Assembly (NCBI RefSeq): GCF_019038595.1
Contig: NZ_JAHOPF010000004.1
Coordinates: forward strand, 191,747-255,746
Direction: 5' to 3'
From: Kaistella soli
Lineage (GTDB): Bacteria; Bacteroidota; Bacteroidia; Flavobacteriales; Weeksellaceae
Length of the DNA: 64,000 nt
Part shown: positions 36,321-45,882 of the stretch, piece by piece
Layout: each line of letters starts with the position of its first letter
Position numbering within the stretch: the first letter of the stretch is position 1
Notes under the pieces: model-generated
The model's database searches: none
The model's input: only the letters and a program-made list of their open reading frames with translations
Told to the model about the DNA's origin: nothing
Program-made: the position numbers and the translations under genes

Positions 36321-36384
36321 AAATGGATTTTACCTCAAAATTTCTATGAGAATCTGATGAGGAAGTATAATAAAATGGATTGAT
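36321..36384 (+). pseudogene. Direct repeat, copy B: fragment of the SDR 3' end
   Basis: Read on the plus strand this gives KWILPQNFYENLMRKYNKMD and a stop, identical to the SDR C-terminus apart from one Ser-to-Asn change. No start or upstream part of the SDR gene is present. It ends 7 bp before the 3' end of the PAP2 gene on the opposite strand. Confidence 0.9.
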
Positions 36385-36391
36385 TAGTCCT

Positions 36392-37048
36392 CTAAGCACT
36401 CAGCGGATATTTTATTCTGAACCAATAAATCAGAAAAAAAAGCCACGAATACCCCAAACAAAAACCCGCCAAAACATCGCTTGGATAATGGACCATCAGA
36501 TAAATCCGGCTGATTCCGATACTCAGCGAAAGCAACATCAGAAAAAACATCATCAGTATTTTTACCGTTTTAGGAAAATTGCTTAACCAAACAAAGTAAG
36601 CCAAAGTTCCGTACAGGATAAAGCTTAAAGTGGCATGGCCGCTGGGAAAACTGTAGCCCGATTCTTTATACAGCAAAGGATACGGAGGTCTCGGCCTTTG
36701 GAAAAAAATCTTAATTAAATAAATCAAAATCATTCCGCCGGCACCGGCAACAAAAGTAAATATTGCTTTTCTGTAATATTTAAAAATCAAAAGCATCACA
36801 ATAAGAAAAGGATACACCAACTGTACAAAAACTGTTGAACAGAAGTGGGTAATGGCGTACATCAATGGCGTAAGTCCGTTCCGGATGATGTATGTTTTGA
36901 AAAATTTGAAAACCCAGAGGTCAACTTCCTGTTCTTTTTCGAGAACCACTTCATTGGTTATAGCCACAAATAAGAACAACGCTCCCAGAAAAAAAATAAA
37001 ACTCAAAATAAGTTTTGAGGAGTGATTTTTAAAAAGTTGAAAATTCAT
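36392..37048 (-). CDS. PAP2 family phosphatase, membrane-bound
   Basis: A 218-residue protein with about six membrane helices. The three PAP2 catalytic motifs are present: KIFFQRPRP (KxxxxxxRP), PSGHATLSF (PSGH) and SRIYLMVHYPSDVLAG (SRxxxxxHxxxD). Such enzymes dephosphorylate phosphatidic acid, undecaprenyl pyrophosphate or lipid A on the outer side of the inner membrane; the substrate here is open. It lies 12 bp after metF, in the same direction. Confidence 0.92.
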   Translation of the reverse strand: MNFQLFKNHSSKLILSFIFFLGALFLFVAITNEVVLEKEQEVDLWVFKFFKTYIIRNGLTPLMYAITHFCSTVFVQLVYPFLIVMLLIFKYYRKAIFTFVAGAGGMILIYLIKIFFQRPRPPYPLLYKESGYSFPSGHATLSFILYGTLAYFVWLSNFPKTVKILMMFFLMLLSLSIGISRIYLMVHYPSDVLAGFCLGYSWLFFLIYWFRIKYPLSA

Positions 37049-37060
37049 TTTACAAATCTA

Positions 37061-38020
37061 TCAAAAAATTTCGCGTGCAATCCTCTTAATATTTTCACTT
37101 TTCCCCATCGAATAGAAATGCAGCACCGGAACTCCAAAATCCATCAGTTCGCGGCACTGGTTAATCGCCCATTCAATTCCAATCTGTTTTACTGCGGTGT
37201 TGTCTTTTGCTTTTTCTACTGCGGAAATCAAATCTTCCGGCAGATCAATTTTGAAAACTTTTGGCAGCATCTGTAAATGACTTTTAACTGCAATTGGTTT
37301 TATTCCCGGAATTATGGGAACATTAATCCCAATTTCCCTCGCCTGTTTTACAAATTCAATAAATTTTTTATTGTCGAAAAACATTTGCGTTACGACATAA
37401 TCCGCTCCAGCGTCCACTTTTTCTTTGAGCCATTTTAAATCATAATTCATTGACGGCGCCTCAATGTGTTTTTCAGGGTAACCCGCCACACCGATACAGA
37501 ATTTATTTTGCTCATCGCAGATTTTTCCGTCATCATGAAGATATTTTCCGCGACCGAGATCATTCATCTGATTTACCAGATCCATCGCATTTTTATGTCC
37601 GCCCGGCGAAGGTTCAAAATACTGCTGCCCTTTCATAGCGTCACCACGCAACGCCATTACATTTTCGATTCCCAGATACATACAGTCGACCAGCAAATAT
37701 TCGGTTTCTTCCATCGAAAACCCTCCACATAAAACGTGAGGAACGGTATCCACATTATATTTATGCTGAATGGCAGAGCAGATTCCCAGAGTTCCGGGAC
37801 GCATTCTGGTGATTTTACGCTCCATCAGGCCGTTTCCTTTGTCGAGATAAATATATTCTTCGCGTGAGGTGGTCACATCAATAAACGGAGGTTTAAACTC
37901 CATCAGAGGGTCAATGTTTTTATAGAGATCCTCGATGCCGATTCCTTTTTGGGGAGGAACAACTTCGAGGGAGAATAATGTTTTACCGTTTGCGTTTTTT
38001 ATATGTTCTGTAATTTTCAT
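37061..38020 (-). CDS. metF: 5,10-methylenetetrahydrofolate reductase
   Basis: A 319-residue FAD-dependent enzyme making 5-methyl-THF for methionine synthase. The start is taken at MKITEHIKNANGKTLFSLEV (ATG at 38020); an ATG nine codons earlier is less likely. Motifs: FSLEVVPPQKG, VDVTTSREEY-like IDVTTSREEY, ALRGDAMKG, and AGADYVVTQMFFDNKKFIEF. It follows the two metH genes and precedes the PAP2 gene. The 200-bp gap upstream contains a 95-bp hairpin repeat. Confidence 0.95.
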   Translation of the reverse strand: MKITEHIKNANGKTLFSLEVVPPQKGIGIEDLYKNIDPLMEFKPPFIDVTTSREEYIYLDKGNGLMERKITRMRPGTLGICSAIQHKYNVDTVPHVLCGGFSMEETEYLLVDCMYLGIENVMALRGDAMKGQQYFEPSPGGHKNAMDLVNQMNDLGRGKYLHDDGKICDEQNKFCIGVAGYPEKHIEAPSMNYDLKWLKEKVDAGADYVVTQMFFDNKKFIEFVKQAREIGINVPIIPGIKPIAVKSHLQMLPKVFKIDLPEDLISAVEKAKDNTAVKQIGIEWAINQCRELMDFGVPVLHFYSMGKSENIKRIAREIF

Positions 38021-38085
38021 TTTGTAGTTGTGATCGAAGCCAAGCAATCTCTCAGTCTTTAATTATTATATTTTTGAAGCTTTTT

Positions 38086-38180
38086 CCCGCTGTCCGTTAT
38101 ATCTTTTTTGCCAGAAATATTTGTCCTTAATTGAAAAATTTTGCTGGCAAAAAAGGATGCCACTTCCATCGGGGCTAGGG
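38086..38180 (+). repeat. ~95-bp bulged hairpin repeat, copy 1
   Basis: Starts CCCGCTGTCCGTTATATC and ends GGATGCCACTTCCATCGGGG-CTAGGG. The inner stem CTTTTTTGCCAG (38103-38114) pairs perfectly with CTGGCAAAAAAG (38144-38155) around a 29-base loop. The outer arms pair in part (about 11 of 18 positions). A second copy lies inverted at 42012-42105. It occupies the gap between metF and the C half of metH. Confidence 0.85.
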
Positions 38181-38220
38181 TTTTTCGTTTTTTTTAAATA
38201 TTTTTATTATTGTGCGGGAA

Positions 38221-40878
38221 TTACGCCAGATTCGGGCTTAGCCATTTTCTGGCAAATTCCAAATCGATATTTTTCCTTTCTGCAAAGTCTTTCAGTTGGT
38301 CTTCGGCGATTTTTCCCACGCCGAAATATTTGGCTTTTGGATTCGCAAAATAATATCCCGAAACTGCAGCTGTCGGAAACATCGCGAGGCTTTCGGTGAG
38401 TTCTACTCCAATATTTTCTTTCACTTTCAGCAAATCCCAAATGGTAAGTTTTTCCAAATGATCCGGACAGGCTGGATATCCCGGTGCCGGACGGATCCCT
38501 GAATATTTCTCTGCAATTAAATCTTCGTTTTCCAAGTTCTCATTTGCTGCATAACCCCAGAATTCCGTTCGGACTTTATGATGCAAAAATTCAGCAAAAG
38601 CTTCTGCAAGCCGGTCAGCCAAAGCTTTTACAATAATCGCGTTATAATCATCCTGATCATCGTAATATTTCTGAGCCAATTCCTCCGTACCAAAACCGGT
38701 GGTAACGCAGAAAGCCCCGATATAATCCATTTTTGCGGAAGTTTTCGGCGCAATAAAATCGCTCAGAGCCAGATATTCCTTGCCTTCTGACTTTTTGTGC
38801 TGCTGGCGAAGCGTCCTGAAGATCGCCAATTCATTTCCGTTTTCGTCATTCACCTCAACATCATCATTTTCAAGCGAGTTTGCAGGGAAAATCCCGAATA
38901 TTCCTTTTGCAGTAAAGAGTTTTTCCTCCAGAATTTTATTTAAAATTTTCTGTGCATCACTGAAAAGTTCTGTCGCATGTTGACCCACAATCTCATCGGT
39001 TAAAATCTGCGGATATTTTCCGTAAAGTTCCCAACTTCTGAAAAAAGGTGTCCAGTCCACAAAATCAAGAAGTTCCTTTAAGTCCTGATTTTCGATGATG
39101 TGAATGCCGAGCTGATTAGGAGTTTTAATTTCTTCTTTTTCCCAGTCTATTTTGAATTTCTGATTTCTGGCTTCTTCGATGGTAATATATTCTTTGTCAG
39201 TTTGCCTGTTAAGAAACTTCTCTCTGAAATCTTCGTAATCGATCTTCAGATCAGCTTTAAACTGTTCGCTGTTTCTATCCAAAAGCTGGGATACAACGCC
39301 AACGGCACGGGAAGCATCGTTAACATGAACTACAGGCTGCGAATATTTTGGGAAAATTTTCACCGCCGTGTGAGCTTTAGACGTCGTTGCACCGCCGATC
39401 ATTAATGGGAACTTTAAGTTTTTACGCTGAAGTTCATCCGCGACATGCACCATTTCGTCTAAACTCGGCGTAATTAATCCACTTAGACCAATAACATCCA
39501 CCTCGTGTTCGATCGCTGCCTGAATGATCTTCTCAGCAGGAACCATCACTCCCAAATCCACGATTTCATAATTATTACAGCCCAAAACTACGCTCACAAT
39601 ATTTTTACCGATATCGTGAACATCGCCCTTTACGGTTGCCATTAAGATTTTTCCGTTCGCTTTCTGGGTCTGGTCTTTTTGAGCTTCAATAAAAGGCTGC
39701 AAATAAGCCACAGCTTTTTTCATGACTCTGGCGGACTTCACAACCTGAGGAAGGAACATTTTTCCGCTTCCGAAAAGATCGCCTACAACGCCCATTCCGG
39801 TCATTAAATTAATTTCAATAACATCCAAAGGTCTTGAAGAAAGCTGTCGAGCTTCCTCTACATCTTCAATAATGAAACGGTCGATTCCTTTCACTAGTGC
39901 ATGTGTTATGCGTTCCTGCAACGGCTCTTTCCGCCATTCGAGTTCTTCTGTGACTTCTTTTTTTGTTGATTTTACCCTTTCAGAATATTCAAGAAGTCTT
40001 TCCGTAGCGTCATCACTCCTGTCAAGCATTACATCTTCAACCAATTCCAATAAATCTTTTGGGATTTCGTCATACACTTCCAGCATCGATGGATTCACGA
40101 TTCCCATATTCATTCCTGCCTTAATCGCGTGATACAGAAAAACTGAATGCATGGCCTCGCGCACCCGGTCGTTTCCGCGGAAAGAGAAGGAAACATTGGA
40201 AACACCGCCGCTTACCGAAACATTAGGAAGATTTTCTTTTACCCATTTCGTGGCCTCAATAAAATCGAGTGCATTTTTCCGGTGCTCTTCCATTCCGGTG
40301 GCAACGGGAAAAATATTAAGATCGAAAATAATATCTTCCGAAGGAAAACCTATTTCGCTCACCAAAATATCATAAGAGCGCTTGCAGATTTCAATCCGTC
40401 TGTCATAATTATCTGCCTGTCCGTTTTCGTCAAAAGCCATTACAATTACCGCAGCGCCGTAACGTTTTATTTTCTTTGCGTGATTTTTAAATTCTTCCTC
40501 TCCTTCTTTTAAACTGATTGAATTCACCACACATTTTCCCTGAACAACCTGTAAACCGGCTTCCAGTATTTCCCATTTTGAAGAATCAATCATGATCGGA
40601 ATTCTGGAAATATCCGGTTCCGAAGCAATTAGGTTTAAAAATTTAACCATGGCGGCTTTTCCGTCCAGAAGTCCGTCATCAAAATTCACATCGAGAATCT
40701 GTGCTCCGCCATCAACCTGATGCCGCGCAATATCGAGTGCTTCAGAGAAATTTTCTTCTTTGATTAAACGGAGAAATTTTTTAGAACCCGCGACATTAGT
40801 TCTTTCCCCAACGTTAATAAAATTGGATTCGGGAGTTATAATTAAAGGTTCGAGACCTGAAAGTTTTAAGTATTTCAT
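38221..40878 (-). CDS. metH: Methionine synthase, C-terminal subunit (pterin, cobalamin and activation domains)
   Basis: An 885-residue protein matching the part of E. coli MetH after the homocysteine domain. The pterin-binding domain is first ([20 protein letters not shown]). Then come the cobalamin domain, with [20 protein letters not shown] (the DxHxxG Co ligand) and [16 protein letters not shown], and the SAM-dependent reactivation domain, with [17 protein letters not shown] and [13 protein letters not shown]. It transfers the methyl group of 5-methyl-THF through B12 to homocysteine, together with the separate N half encoded upstream. The 79-bp gap between the two contains AATGTAAC/GTTACATT arms but no gene. 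Confidence 0.96.
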   Translation of the reverse strand: MKYLKLSGLEPLIITPESNFINVGERTNVAGSKKFLRLIKEENFSEALDIARHQVDGGAQILDVNFDDGLLDGKAAMVKFLNLIASEPDISRIPIMIDSSKWEILEAGLQVVQGKCVVNSISLKEGEEEFKNHAKKIKRYGAAVIVMAFDENGQADNYDRRIEICKRSYDILVSEIGFPSEDIIFDLNIFPVATGMEEHRKNALDFIEATKWVKENLPNVSVSGGVSNVSFSFRGNDRVREAMHSVFLYHAIKAGMNMGIVNPSMLEVYDEIPKDLLELVEDVMLDRSDDATERLLEYSERVKSTKKEVTEELEWRKEPLQERITHALVKGIDRFIIEDVEEARQLSSRPLDVIEINLMTGMGVVGDLFGSGKMFLPQVVKSARVMKKAVAYLQPFIEAQKDQTQKANGKILMATVKGDVHDIGKNIVSVVLGCNNYEIVDLGVMVPAEKIIQAAIEHEVDVIGLSGLITPSLDEMVHVADELQRKNLKFPLMIGGATTSKAHTAVKIFPKYSQPVVHVNDASRAVGVVSQLLDRNSEQFKADLKIDYEDFREKFLNRQTDKEYITIEEARNQKFKIDWEKEEIKTPNQLGIHIIENQDLKELLDFVDWTPFFRSWELYGKYPQILTDEIVGQHATELFSDAQKILNKILEEKLFTAKGIFGIFPANSLENDDVEVNDENGNELAIFRTLRQQHKKSEGKEYLALSDFIAPKTSAKMDYIGAFCVTTGFGTEELAQKYYDDQDDYNAIIVKALADRLAEAFAEFLHHKVRTEFWGYAANENLENEDLIAEKYSGIRPAPGYPACPDHLEKLTIWDLLKVKENIGVELTESLAMFPTAAVSGYYFANPKAKYFGVGKIAEDQLKDFAERKNIDLEFARKWLSPNLA

Positions 40879-40957
40879 AATTAATTTACCAACTTATCAA
40901 TGTAACGGTTTACCAATATTTTAAGACTACAAACATTGATGTTACATTTTTAAATTA

Positions 40958-41968
40958 TTAGATCGTTACATTAATTTTTCTGGGTTCATAATTTTTTACC
41001 AAATCAGCGATTGCTTTGATATGTGGCGGCGTGGTTCCGCAGCAGCCACCGATGATATTGATTAAACCTTTTTCGGCATATTCTTTAATCTGCGCAGCCA
41101 TAAACTCCGGAGATTCGTCGTATTGGCCGAAAGCATTCGGAAGTCCGGCATTCGGGTAGGCTGAAATATAAAACTCAGAATTATTCGAAAGCGTTTCCAA
41201 ATAAGGAGTAAGCTGCTCTGCACCAAGCGCGCAGTTGAAACCTACGCTTAAAAGATTTAAATGAGAAACTGAGATGAGAAAAGCTTCCGCGGTCTGTCCG
41301 CTTAAAGTTCGACCGGAAGCATCGGTAATCGTTCCGGAAACCATGATTGGAATTTCTATTTTTCTTTCCTCCTGAATCTCATCAATGGCAAAAAGAGCGG
41401 CTTTAGCGTTCAGCGTATCAAAAACTGTTTCGACTAAAAGAATATCCGAACCGCCATCTAAAAGAGCTTCTGACTGCTGTTTGTAAGCAATTCTTAATTC
41501 GTCGAAAGTAATCGCACGAAATCCGGGATCATTAACATCCGGACTTAAACTTGCTGTTTTATTGGTTGGTCCAATAGAACCCGCAACAAATCTTGGTTTC
41601 TCCGGATTTTTTGCGGAGAATTCGTCGCAAACTTTTCTTGCAATTTTTGCTGACTCATAATTGAGTTCGTAAACCAGATCTTCCATGTGATAATCTGCCA
41701 TGGCGATGGTGGTTCCGGAAAAAGTATTGGTTTCAATAATGTCGGCACCGGCTTCAAGATATTTGCGGTGAACTTCCTCAATCGCCTGAGGCTGAGTTAG
41801 CGACAGCAAATCATTGTTTCCTTTAAGTGGATATTCCCAATCTTTGAATCTTTCGCCGCGGTAATCTTCTTCCTCAAATTTGTACCGCTGAAGCATTGTT
41901 CCCATCGCTCCGTCGAGTACGAGGATTCGTTCGGAAATGGCTTTGTATAACTGTTCTGAATTTTTCAT
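40958..41968 (-). CDS. metH: Methionine synthase, N-terminal homocysteine-binding subunit
   Basis: A 336-residue homocysteine S-methyltransferase domain. [20 protein letters not shown] is at the start. The zinc-binding Cys residues are in [12 protein letters not shown] and [16 protein letters not shown]. It ends at the length at which the pterin domain begins in one-chain MetH, so methionine synthase here is two proteins, an arrangement known in many Bacteroidota. The 190-bp upstream gap contains copy 2 of the hairpin repeat. Confidence 0.95.
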   Translation of the reverse strand: MKNSEQLYKAISERILVLDGAMGTMLQRYKFEEEDYRGERFKDWEYPLKGNNDLLSLTQPQAIEEVHRKYLEAGADIIETNTFSGTTIAMADYHMEDLVYELNYESAKIARKVCDEFSAKNPEKPRFVAGSIGPTNKTASLSPDVNDPGFRAITFDELRIAYKQQSEALLDGGSDILLVETVFDTLNAKAALFAIDEIQEERKIEIPIMVSGTITDASGRTLSGQTAEAFLISVSHLNLLSVGFNCALGAEQLTPYLETLSNNSEFYISAYPNAGLPNAFGQYDESPEFMAAQIKEYAEKGLINIIGGCCGTTPPHIKAIADLVKNYEPRKINVTI

Positions 41969-42011
41969 TTTAATTTTTTATTGTTTTAACCGAAGGCCGG
42001 GAGATCTATTT

Positions 42012-42105
42012 TAGCCCCGATCGAAGCGGCATCCTTTTTTGCTTTTTAAAGAATTTCCTTTGAAAACACATCCCAAAAAGCAAAAAAGATACAGCGGAGA
42101 GCGGG
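42012..42105 (-). repeat. ~95-bp bulged hairpin repeat, copy 2
   Basis: On the minus strand it starts CCCGCTCTCCGCTGTATC and has GGATGCCGCTTCGATCGGGG near the end, close to copy 1 at 38086-38180. The inner stem is TTTTTTGCTTTTT paired with AAAAAGCAAAAAA, so the tip of the stem differs from copy 1 on both arms while staying paired. It fills the gap between metZ and the metH N half. Confidence 0.85.
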
Positions 42106-42158
42106 ACGGGTATTTCTTAGGAGCGGGAATATTCCTGCTTCTGATCTTTCTCCTATTT

Positions 42159-43319
42159 CTAATCTAAAGCCTGTTTCAAATCCTCAATAATATCGTCTAC
42201 ATGCTCTAAACCAACCGAACAGCGCACCAAACCAGCTGTAATTCCCACTTCATTTCTCTCCTCTTCAGAAAGTTTTGAATGCGTTGTGGAAGCAGGATGC
42301 GTAACAATAGTCCTGGTGTCCCCAAGATTGGCGGACAGCGAACACATTTTTATTTTATTTAGAAAATTTCTGCCGGCTTCGATGCCACCTTTCACTTCAA
42401 AAGCCACGATGTTTCCGCCCAGTTTCATTTGATTTTTAGCAGTTTCGTAATTGGGATGCGATTTCAGGAAAGGATATTTCACCAATGAAACATTGGGATG
42501 AGTTTCGAGAAATTCTGCCACTTTTTGGGCGTTTTCGCAATGTTTCTCTACCCGAACCGCAAGTGTTTCGAGGCTTTTGCTTAAAATCCAGGCGTTGAAA
42601 GGCGACATTGCGGGTCCGGTATTTCGGGCGAATAGATATATTTCCCGGATCAGATCTTTTCTGCCGACTGCAATTCCGCCCAAAACGCGACCTTGCCCAT
42701 CAATTAATTTTGTCGCCGAATGAACCACCAAATCTGCCCCGAATTTTATCGGCTGCTGAAGATAAGGCGTCGCAAAACAGTTATCAACGATGAAAATGAG
42801 GTTGTTTTTCTTAGCAAATTTTCCTAAAAATTCTAAATCCAAAACTTCAATGGCCGGATTGGTTGGCGTTTCGACATATAGAATTTTGGTGCTTGGATTT
42901 AAATATTTTTCTAAATCGGTTTCGTCTGCTTTAAAATAGGTCGTTTCAATATTCCATTTTGGGAAATATTTTGTAAAAAGCGTGTGAGTAGAACCAAAAA
43001 CTGACTGACAGCTCAGAATATGATCACCTGAATTCAATAATGCTGCAAATGCGGAATAAATCGCCGCCATGCCTGTTGCAAAGGAATATCCGTCTTCTGC
43101 GCCTTCCAGTTTCACTATTTTTTCGGTGAATTCATTCACATTTGGATTTGAAAAACGGCTGTATAAATTTTTCTGCTTTTCCTCCGCAAAACTCGAACGC
43201 ATATCTTCAGCATCCTGAAAAACGAAACTTGAAGTTAGATATAAAGGTGTTGAATGCTCATCAAACTGTGAACGTTCAGACTGAATGCGGATTGCGCTGG
43301 TTTCAAAATGTTCTGACAT
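42159..43319 (-). CDS. metZ: O-acyl-homoserine sulfhydrylase (MetZ-like)
   Basis: A 386-residue PLP enzyme of the Cys/Met metabolism family. The PLP-binding Lys is in HSATKLIDGQGRVLGGIAVG; this GQGR form fits MetZ rather than cystathionine gamma-synthase. Other motifs are FATGMAAIYSAFAALL, YVETPTNPAIEVLDL and SLGDTRTI-like NLGDTRTIVTHPASTTHSKL. It would make homocysteine directly from the activated homoserine made by MetX and sulfide. It lies 19 bp after hom. Confidence 0.88.
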   Translation of the reverse strand: MSEHFETSAIRIQSERSQFDEHSTPLYLTSSFVFQDAEDMRSSFAEEKQKNLYSRFSNPNVNEFTEKIVKLEGAEDGYSFATGMAAIYSAFAALLNSGDHILSCQSVFGSTHTLFTKYFPKWNIETTYFKADETDLEKYLNPSTKILYVETPTNPAIEVLDLEFLGKFAKKNNLIFIVDNCFATPYLQQPIKFGADLVVHSATKLIDGQGRVLGGIAVGRKDLIREIYLFARNTGPAMSPFNAWILSKSLETLAVRVEKHCENAQKVAEFLETHPNVSLVKYPFLKSHPNYETAKNQMKLGGNIVAFEVKGGIEAGRNFLNKIKMCSLSANLGDTRTIVTHPASTTHSKLSEEERNEVGITAGLVRCSVGLEHVDDIIEDLKQALD

Positions 43320-43338
43320 ATTATTTTGAGTGGTTTTA

Positions 43339-44880
43339 TTATTTATTTTCTGAAAGTCTTAAAATATCTCCGAAAACGCCTCTTGCGGTAACTTTCGCTC
43401 CGGCTCCGGCTCCCATAATTACGATCGGATTTTCGCCATAACTTTCGGTATAGATTTCAAAGATAGAATCGGAGCCTTTCAATTGTCCAAGTGCAGAGTT
43501 GGCGGGAACGGAAACCAATTTCACATCCAGAAGTCCTTTTTCCTGCTGCAGATCGCCATGTAAATCACCAACGAAACGCAAAACATGGTTTTCAGCCTGG
43601 CCATTTTTGATGTTTTCAAAGACTTCGTCCAGTTCATTTAACTTCGAAGAAAACTCAGAATTACTGATATTTCTTAATTGCTTTGGAACTAAGTTTTCTA
43701 CGTCGATGTCTTTAAATTCATTAATTAAATCAAGCTCTCTTGCGAGAATCAGCAGTTTTCTAGCAACATCGTTTCCTGATAAATCTTCTCTCGGATCCGG
43801 TTCAGTAAATCCTTTTTCCATTGCTTCTTTCAGAATGCTTGAGAATTTCTCCTCGCGCACCGAAAAATTATTGAAAATGTAACTCAGTGAACCTGAAAAT
43901 ACGCCTTTAATTCTAGTAATATTTTCACCCGACAAATGCAGAAGTTTAATGGTGTCAATTAATGGCAAACCCGCTCCAACATTAGTTTCATAAAGATATT
44001 TTTTATTCCGTTTCGCCAGAATGTGGCGGAAATTCCGGTAATCTGAAATTGGAAGTGTGTTGAAGATTTTGTTTGAGGAAACAAGATCGAAACCGTTTTC
44101 CGCCAAAACCGGATAGTTTTTCACAAACTCTTTGCTCGCTGTATTGTCAACAACGATCAGATTTTCCAGTTGATTTTGCTGCGAAAAAGAAATTAATTCC
44201 GAAATTTCTGACGGCCGTTCCGCAACCAGAATTTCATCATTCCAGTTTTCACTGAAACCTGCTTTATTAAGGGCGATCTTTTTTGAATTCGCCACCGCAA
44301 TAATTTTCAGATCTATTTTCTTTCTGTTTCTGATTTCTTCGGCACTTTCCAAAACCTGTTCTATCAAGGTTTTTCCAACATTTCCGTGACCGATAATTGC
44401 AAGATGAACAGTTTTCGGTTTCGCGAAGATTTCCGCCTCGATGATATTTTTTGCTTTTTCATCCTGTGAAGAGGTGACAACAATATTTACGCGGTCTTCG
44501 GCTGAAACCTGATTCAGGATCAGCGGGAATATATTGTTTCTGGCAAGTTCAGACATTATTTTATTAAAATCTTTGGAAACAAAACCAATTACAGAAACAT
44601 TATTAATGCTGTAAATAAGGTTTACTTTTCCGGATTTTCTTTCCTCTTCAAACTCGTTAATTAAGCAGTTCACCGCTTTTTCCGCATCAGTATCACTTAC
44701 CAAAACCGAGATTCCGTTTTCAATTGCCTGTTGCGAAATTACTCCTACACTTATTCTTGCATAAGTCAGTGCTTTGAAAATTCTTCCGTCCACGCCTACT
44801 TCACCGAGGAAATTTTTACCTTCAAATTTGATGATCGCGCGGTTTTTCAACACTTTTATCTGATTATTATTCTTTGTCAT
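43339..44880 (-). CDS. Homoserine dehydrogenase with N-terminal ACT domains (no aspartokinase domain)
   Basis: A 513-residue protein. Residues ~1-160 match the paired ACT regulatory domains of ThrA-type enzymes (ARISVGVISQQAIENGISVL, LIYSINNVSVIGFVSKD). Then follows a full homoserine dehydrogenase: HLAIIGHGNVGKTLIEQVL (NAD(P) site), NKIFNTLPISDYRNF, NVGAGLPLIDTIKLLHLSG and GFTEPDPREDLSGNDVARKL. The aspartokinase catalytic domain of bifunctional ThrA is absent. It reduces aspartate semialdehyde to homoserine, here dedicated to methionine. It lies 2 bp after metX and is under the SAM riboswitch. Confidence 0.9.
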   Translation of the reverse strand: MTKNNNQIKVLKNRAIIKFEGKNFLGEVGVDGRIFKALTYARISVGVISQQAIENGISVLVSDTDAEKAVNCLINEFEEERKSGKVNLIYSINNVSVIGFVSKDFNKIMSELARNNIFPLILNQVSAEDRVNIVVTSSQDEKAKNIIEAEIFAKPKTVHLAIIGHGNVGKTLIEQVLESAEEIRNRKKIDLKIIAVANSKKIALNKAGFSENWNDEILVAERPSEISELISFSQQNQLENLIVVDNTASKEFVKNYPVLAENGFDLVSSNKIFNTLPISDYRNFRHILAKRNKKYLYETNVGAGLPLIDTIKLLHLSGENITRIKGVFSGSLSYIFNNFSVREEKFSSILKEAMEKGFTEPDPREDLSGNDVARKLLILARELDLINEFKDIDVENLVPKQLRNISNSEFSSKLNELDEVFENIKNGQAENHVLRFVGDLHGDLQQEKGLLDVKLVSVPANSALGQLKGSDSIFEIYTESYGENPIVIMGAGAGAKVTARGVFGDILRLSENK

Positions 44881-44882
44881 TT

Positions 44883-45827
44883 TTACTTAATTATTTTTTC
44901 TAAAATTTCCTTCAGCTGTTCATATTCCATTAAAAAGGCATCGTGTCCGTGCATTGATTTTATCTCGTGGTAAAAAGTATTTTCTTTTGTTTTGCTAAGA
45001 TGATCATAACATTTTTTCATTTCAAAAGCAGGAAAAAACAAATCAGAATTCACAGCAACAAAATGGATATTTGCTTTGATATTTTTAAGCATTCTTTTAT
45101 CAGCATCAATTTTTATCAAAAGATGATTCATCAAATGATACGCGCGTAAACTAAACCTTTCGTTTAATTTTTTTCCGTGATAATTGAGCCAGTCATGAGA
45201 TTTGAAGATTTCCTTTTCGGTGTCAAATTCATTTTTGAAACGGACGTTCAGCGATTCCGGTGTACGGTAACATAACATTGCGTGGATTCTTGCTTTCTGT
45301 AAAGGTTCCTGTTCTGAGGCGAGCAAAAATTTCTGAATCAGACACTGCGCATGCAGCCAGTCCGAAGTTTTGAAATCGCAGGCAATGGGGATAAAATTCT
45401 CCGCCAAATCCGGCTGTGTCGCTAACATTTCCCATCCAATTGCACCGCCCAAAGATCCGCCGATAAGCGTATGAAGTTGGTTGATATTTAAGGAACTCAA
45501 ACCTTCTAAAAAAATATTTGCGATGTCAATAGTTTTGAAATCTTCATAATTTTCAATTAAAATTCCGTCAAAACCATTTCCGGGAATATTGAAACAGATT
45601 ACAGTAAATTTTTCGGTATCAATAATTTTTTTCTTGCCCACTAAAGTTTTCCACCACCCTTTTTCGCCTGAAACATTGGAGTTTCCGGTTAAGGCATGAT
45701 TGATGAGAATAATGGGTGCAGAAAATAAATCCCGACCGAAAATCTGATAGCACAAATTAATATCAAGGATTTTTCCTGATTTTAATTTAAAGTTTTGAAG
45801 AATGATATTTTGTAGCGGAGTTTCCAA
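44883..45827 (-). CDS. metX: Homoserine O-acetyltransferase (MetX family)
   Basis: A 314-residue alpha/beta hydrolase that should acetylate homoserine with acetyl-CoA. Features are LINHALTGNSNVSG, the nucleophile elbow LIGGSLGGAIGWEML, and MHGHDAFLMEY with the catalytic His near the end. It is shorter than typical MetX (350-380), so it is a compact form. The start is TTG at 45827, since no ATG precedes the conserved N-terminus. First gene of the met operon; a SAM-I riboswitch lies in its leader. Whether the acyl donor is acetyl- or succinyl-CoA cannot be settled from sequence. Confidence 0.87.
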   Translation of the reverse strand: METPLQNIILQNFKLKSGKILDINLCYQIFGRDLFSAPIILINHALTGNSNVSGEKGWWKTLVGKKKIIDTEKFTVICFNIPGNGFDGILIENYEDFKTIDIANIFLEGLSSLNINQLHTLIGGSLGGAIGWEMLATQPDLAENFIPIACDFKTSDWLHAQCLIQKFLLASEQEPLQKARIHAMLCYRTPESLNVRFKNEFDTEKEIFKSHDWLNYHGKKLNERFSLRAYHLMNHLLIKIDADKRMLKNIKANIHFVAVNSDLFFPAFEMKKCYDHLSKTKENTFYHEIKSMHGHDAFLMEYEQLKEILEKIIK

Positions 45828-45882
45828 TTTATAAATAAAATTAAAATTGAAAATGCTACCTGAAATGGGTAAAATAAGTTCG

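Noticed and set aside
40899-40948. Inverted arms AATGTAAC/GTTACATT between the two metH genes
   Set aside because: Only 8 bp with a 34-base gap; this could be chance in AT-rich DNA and the sequence resembles nothing I know as an operator.
38221-41968. Split metH as a frameshifted single gene
   Set aside because: The two halves have complete domain borders, separate starts and a 79-bp spacer; split MetH is known in Bacteroidota.
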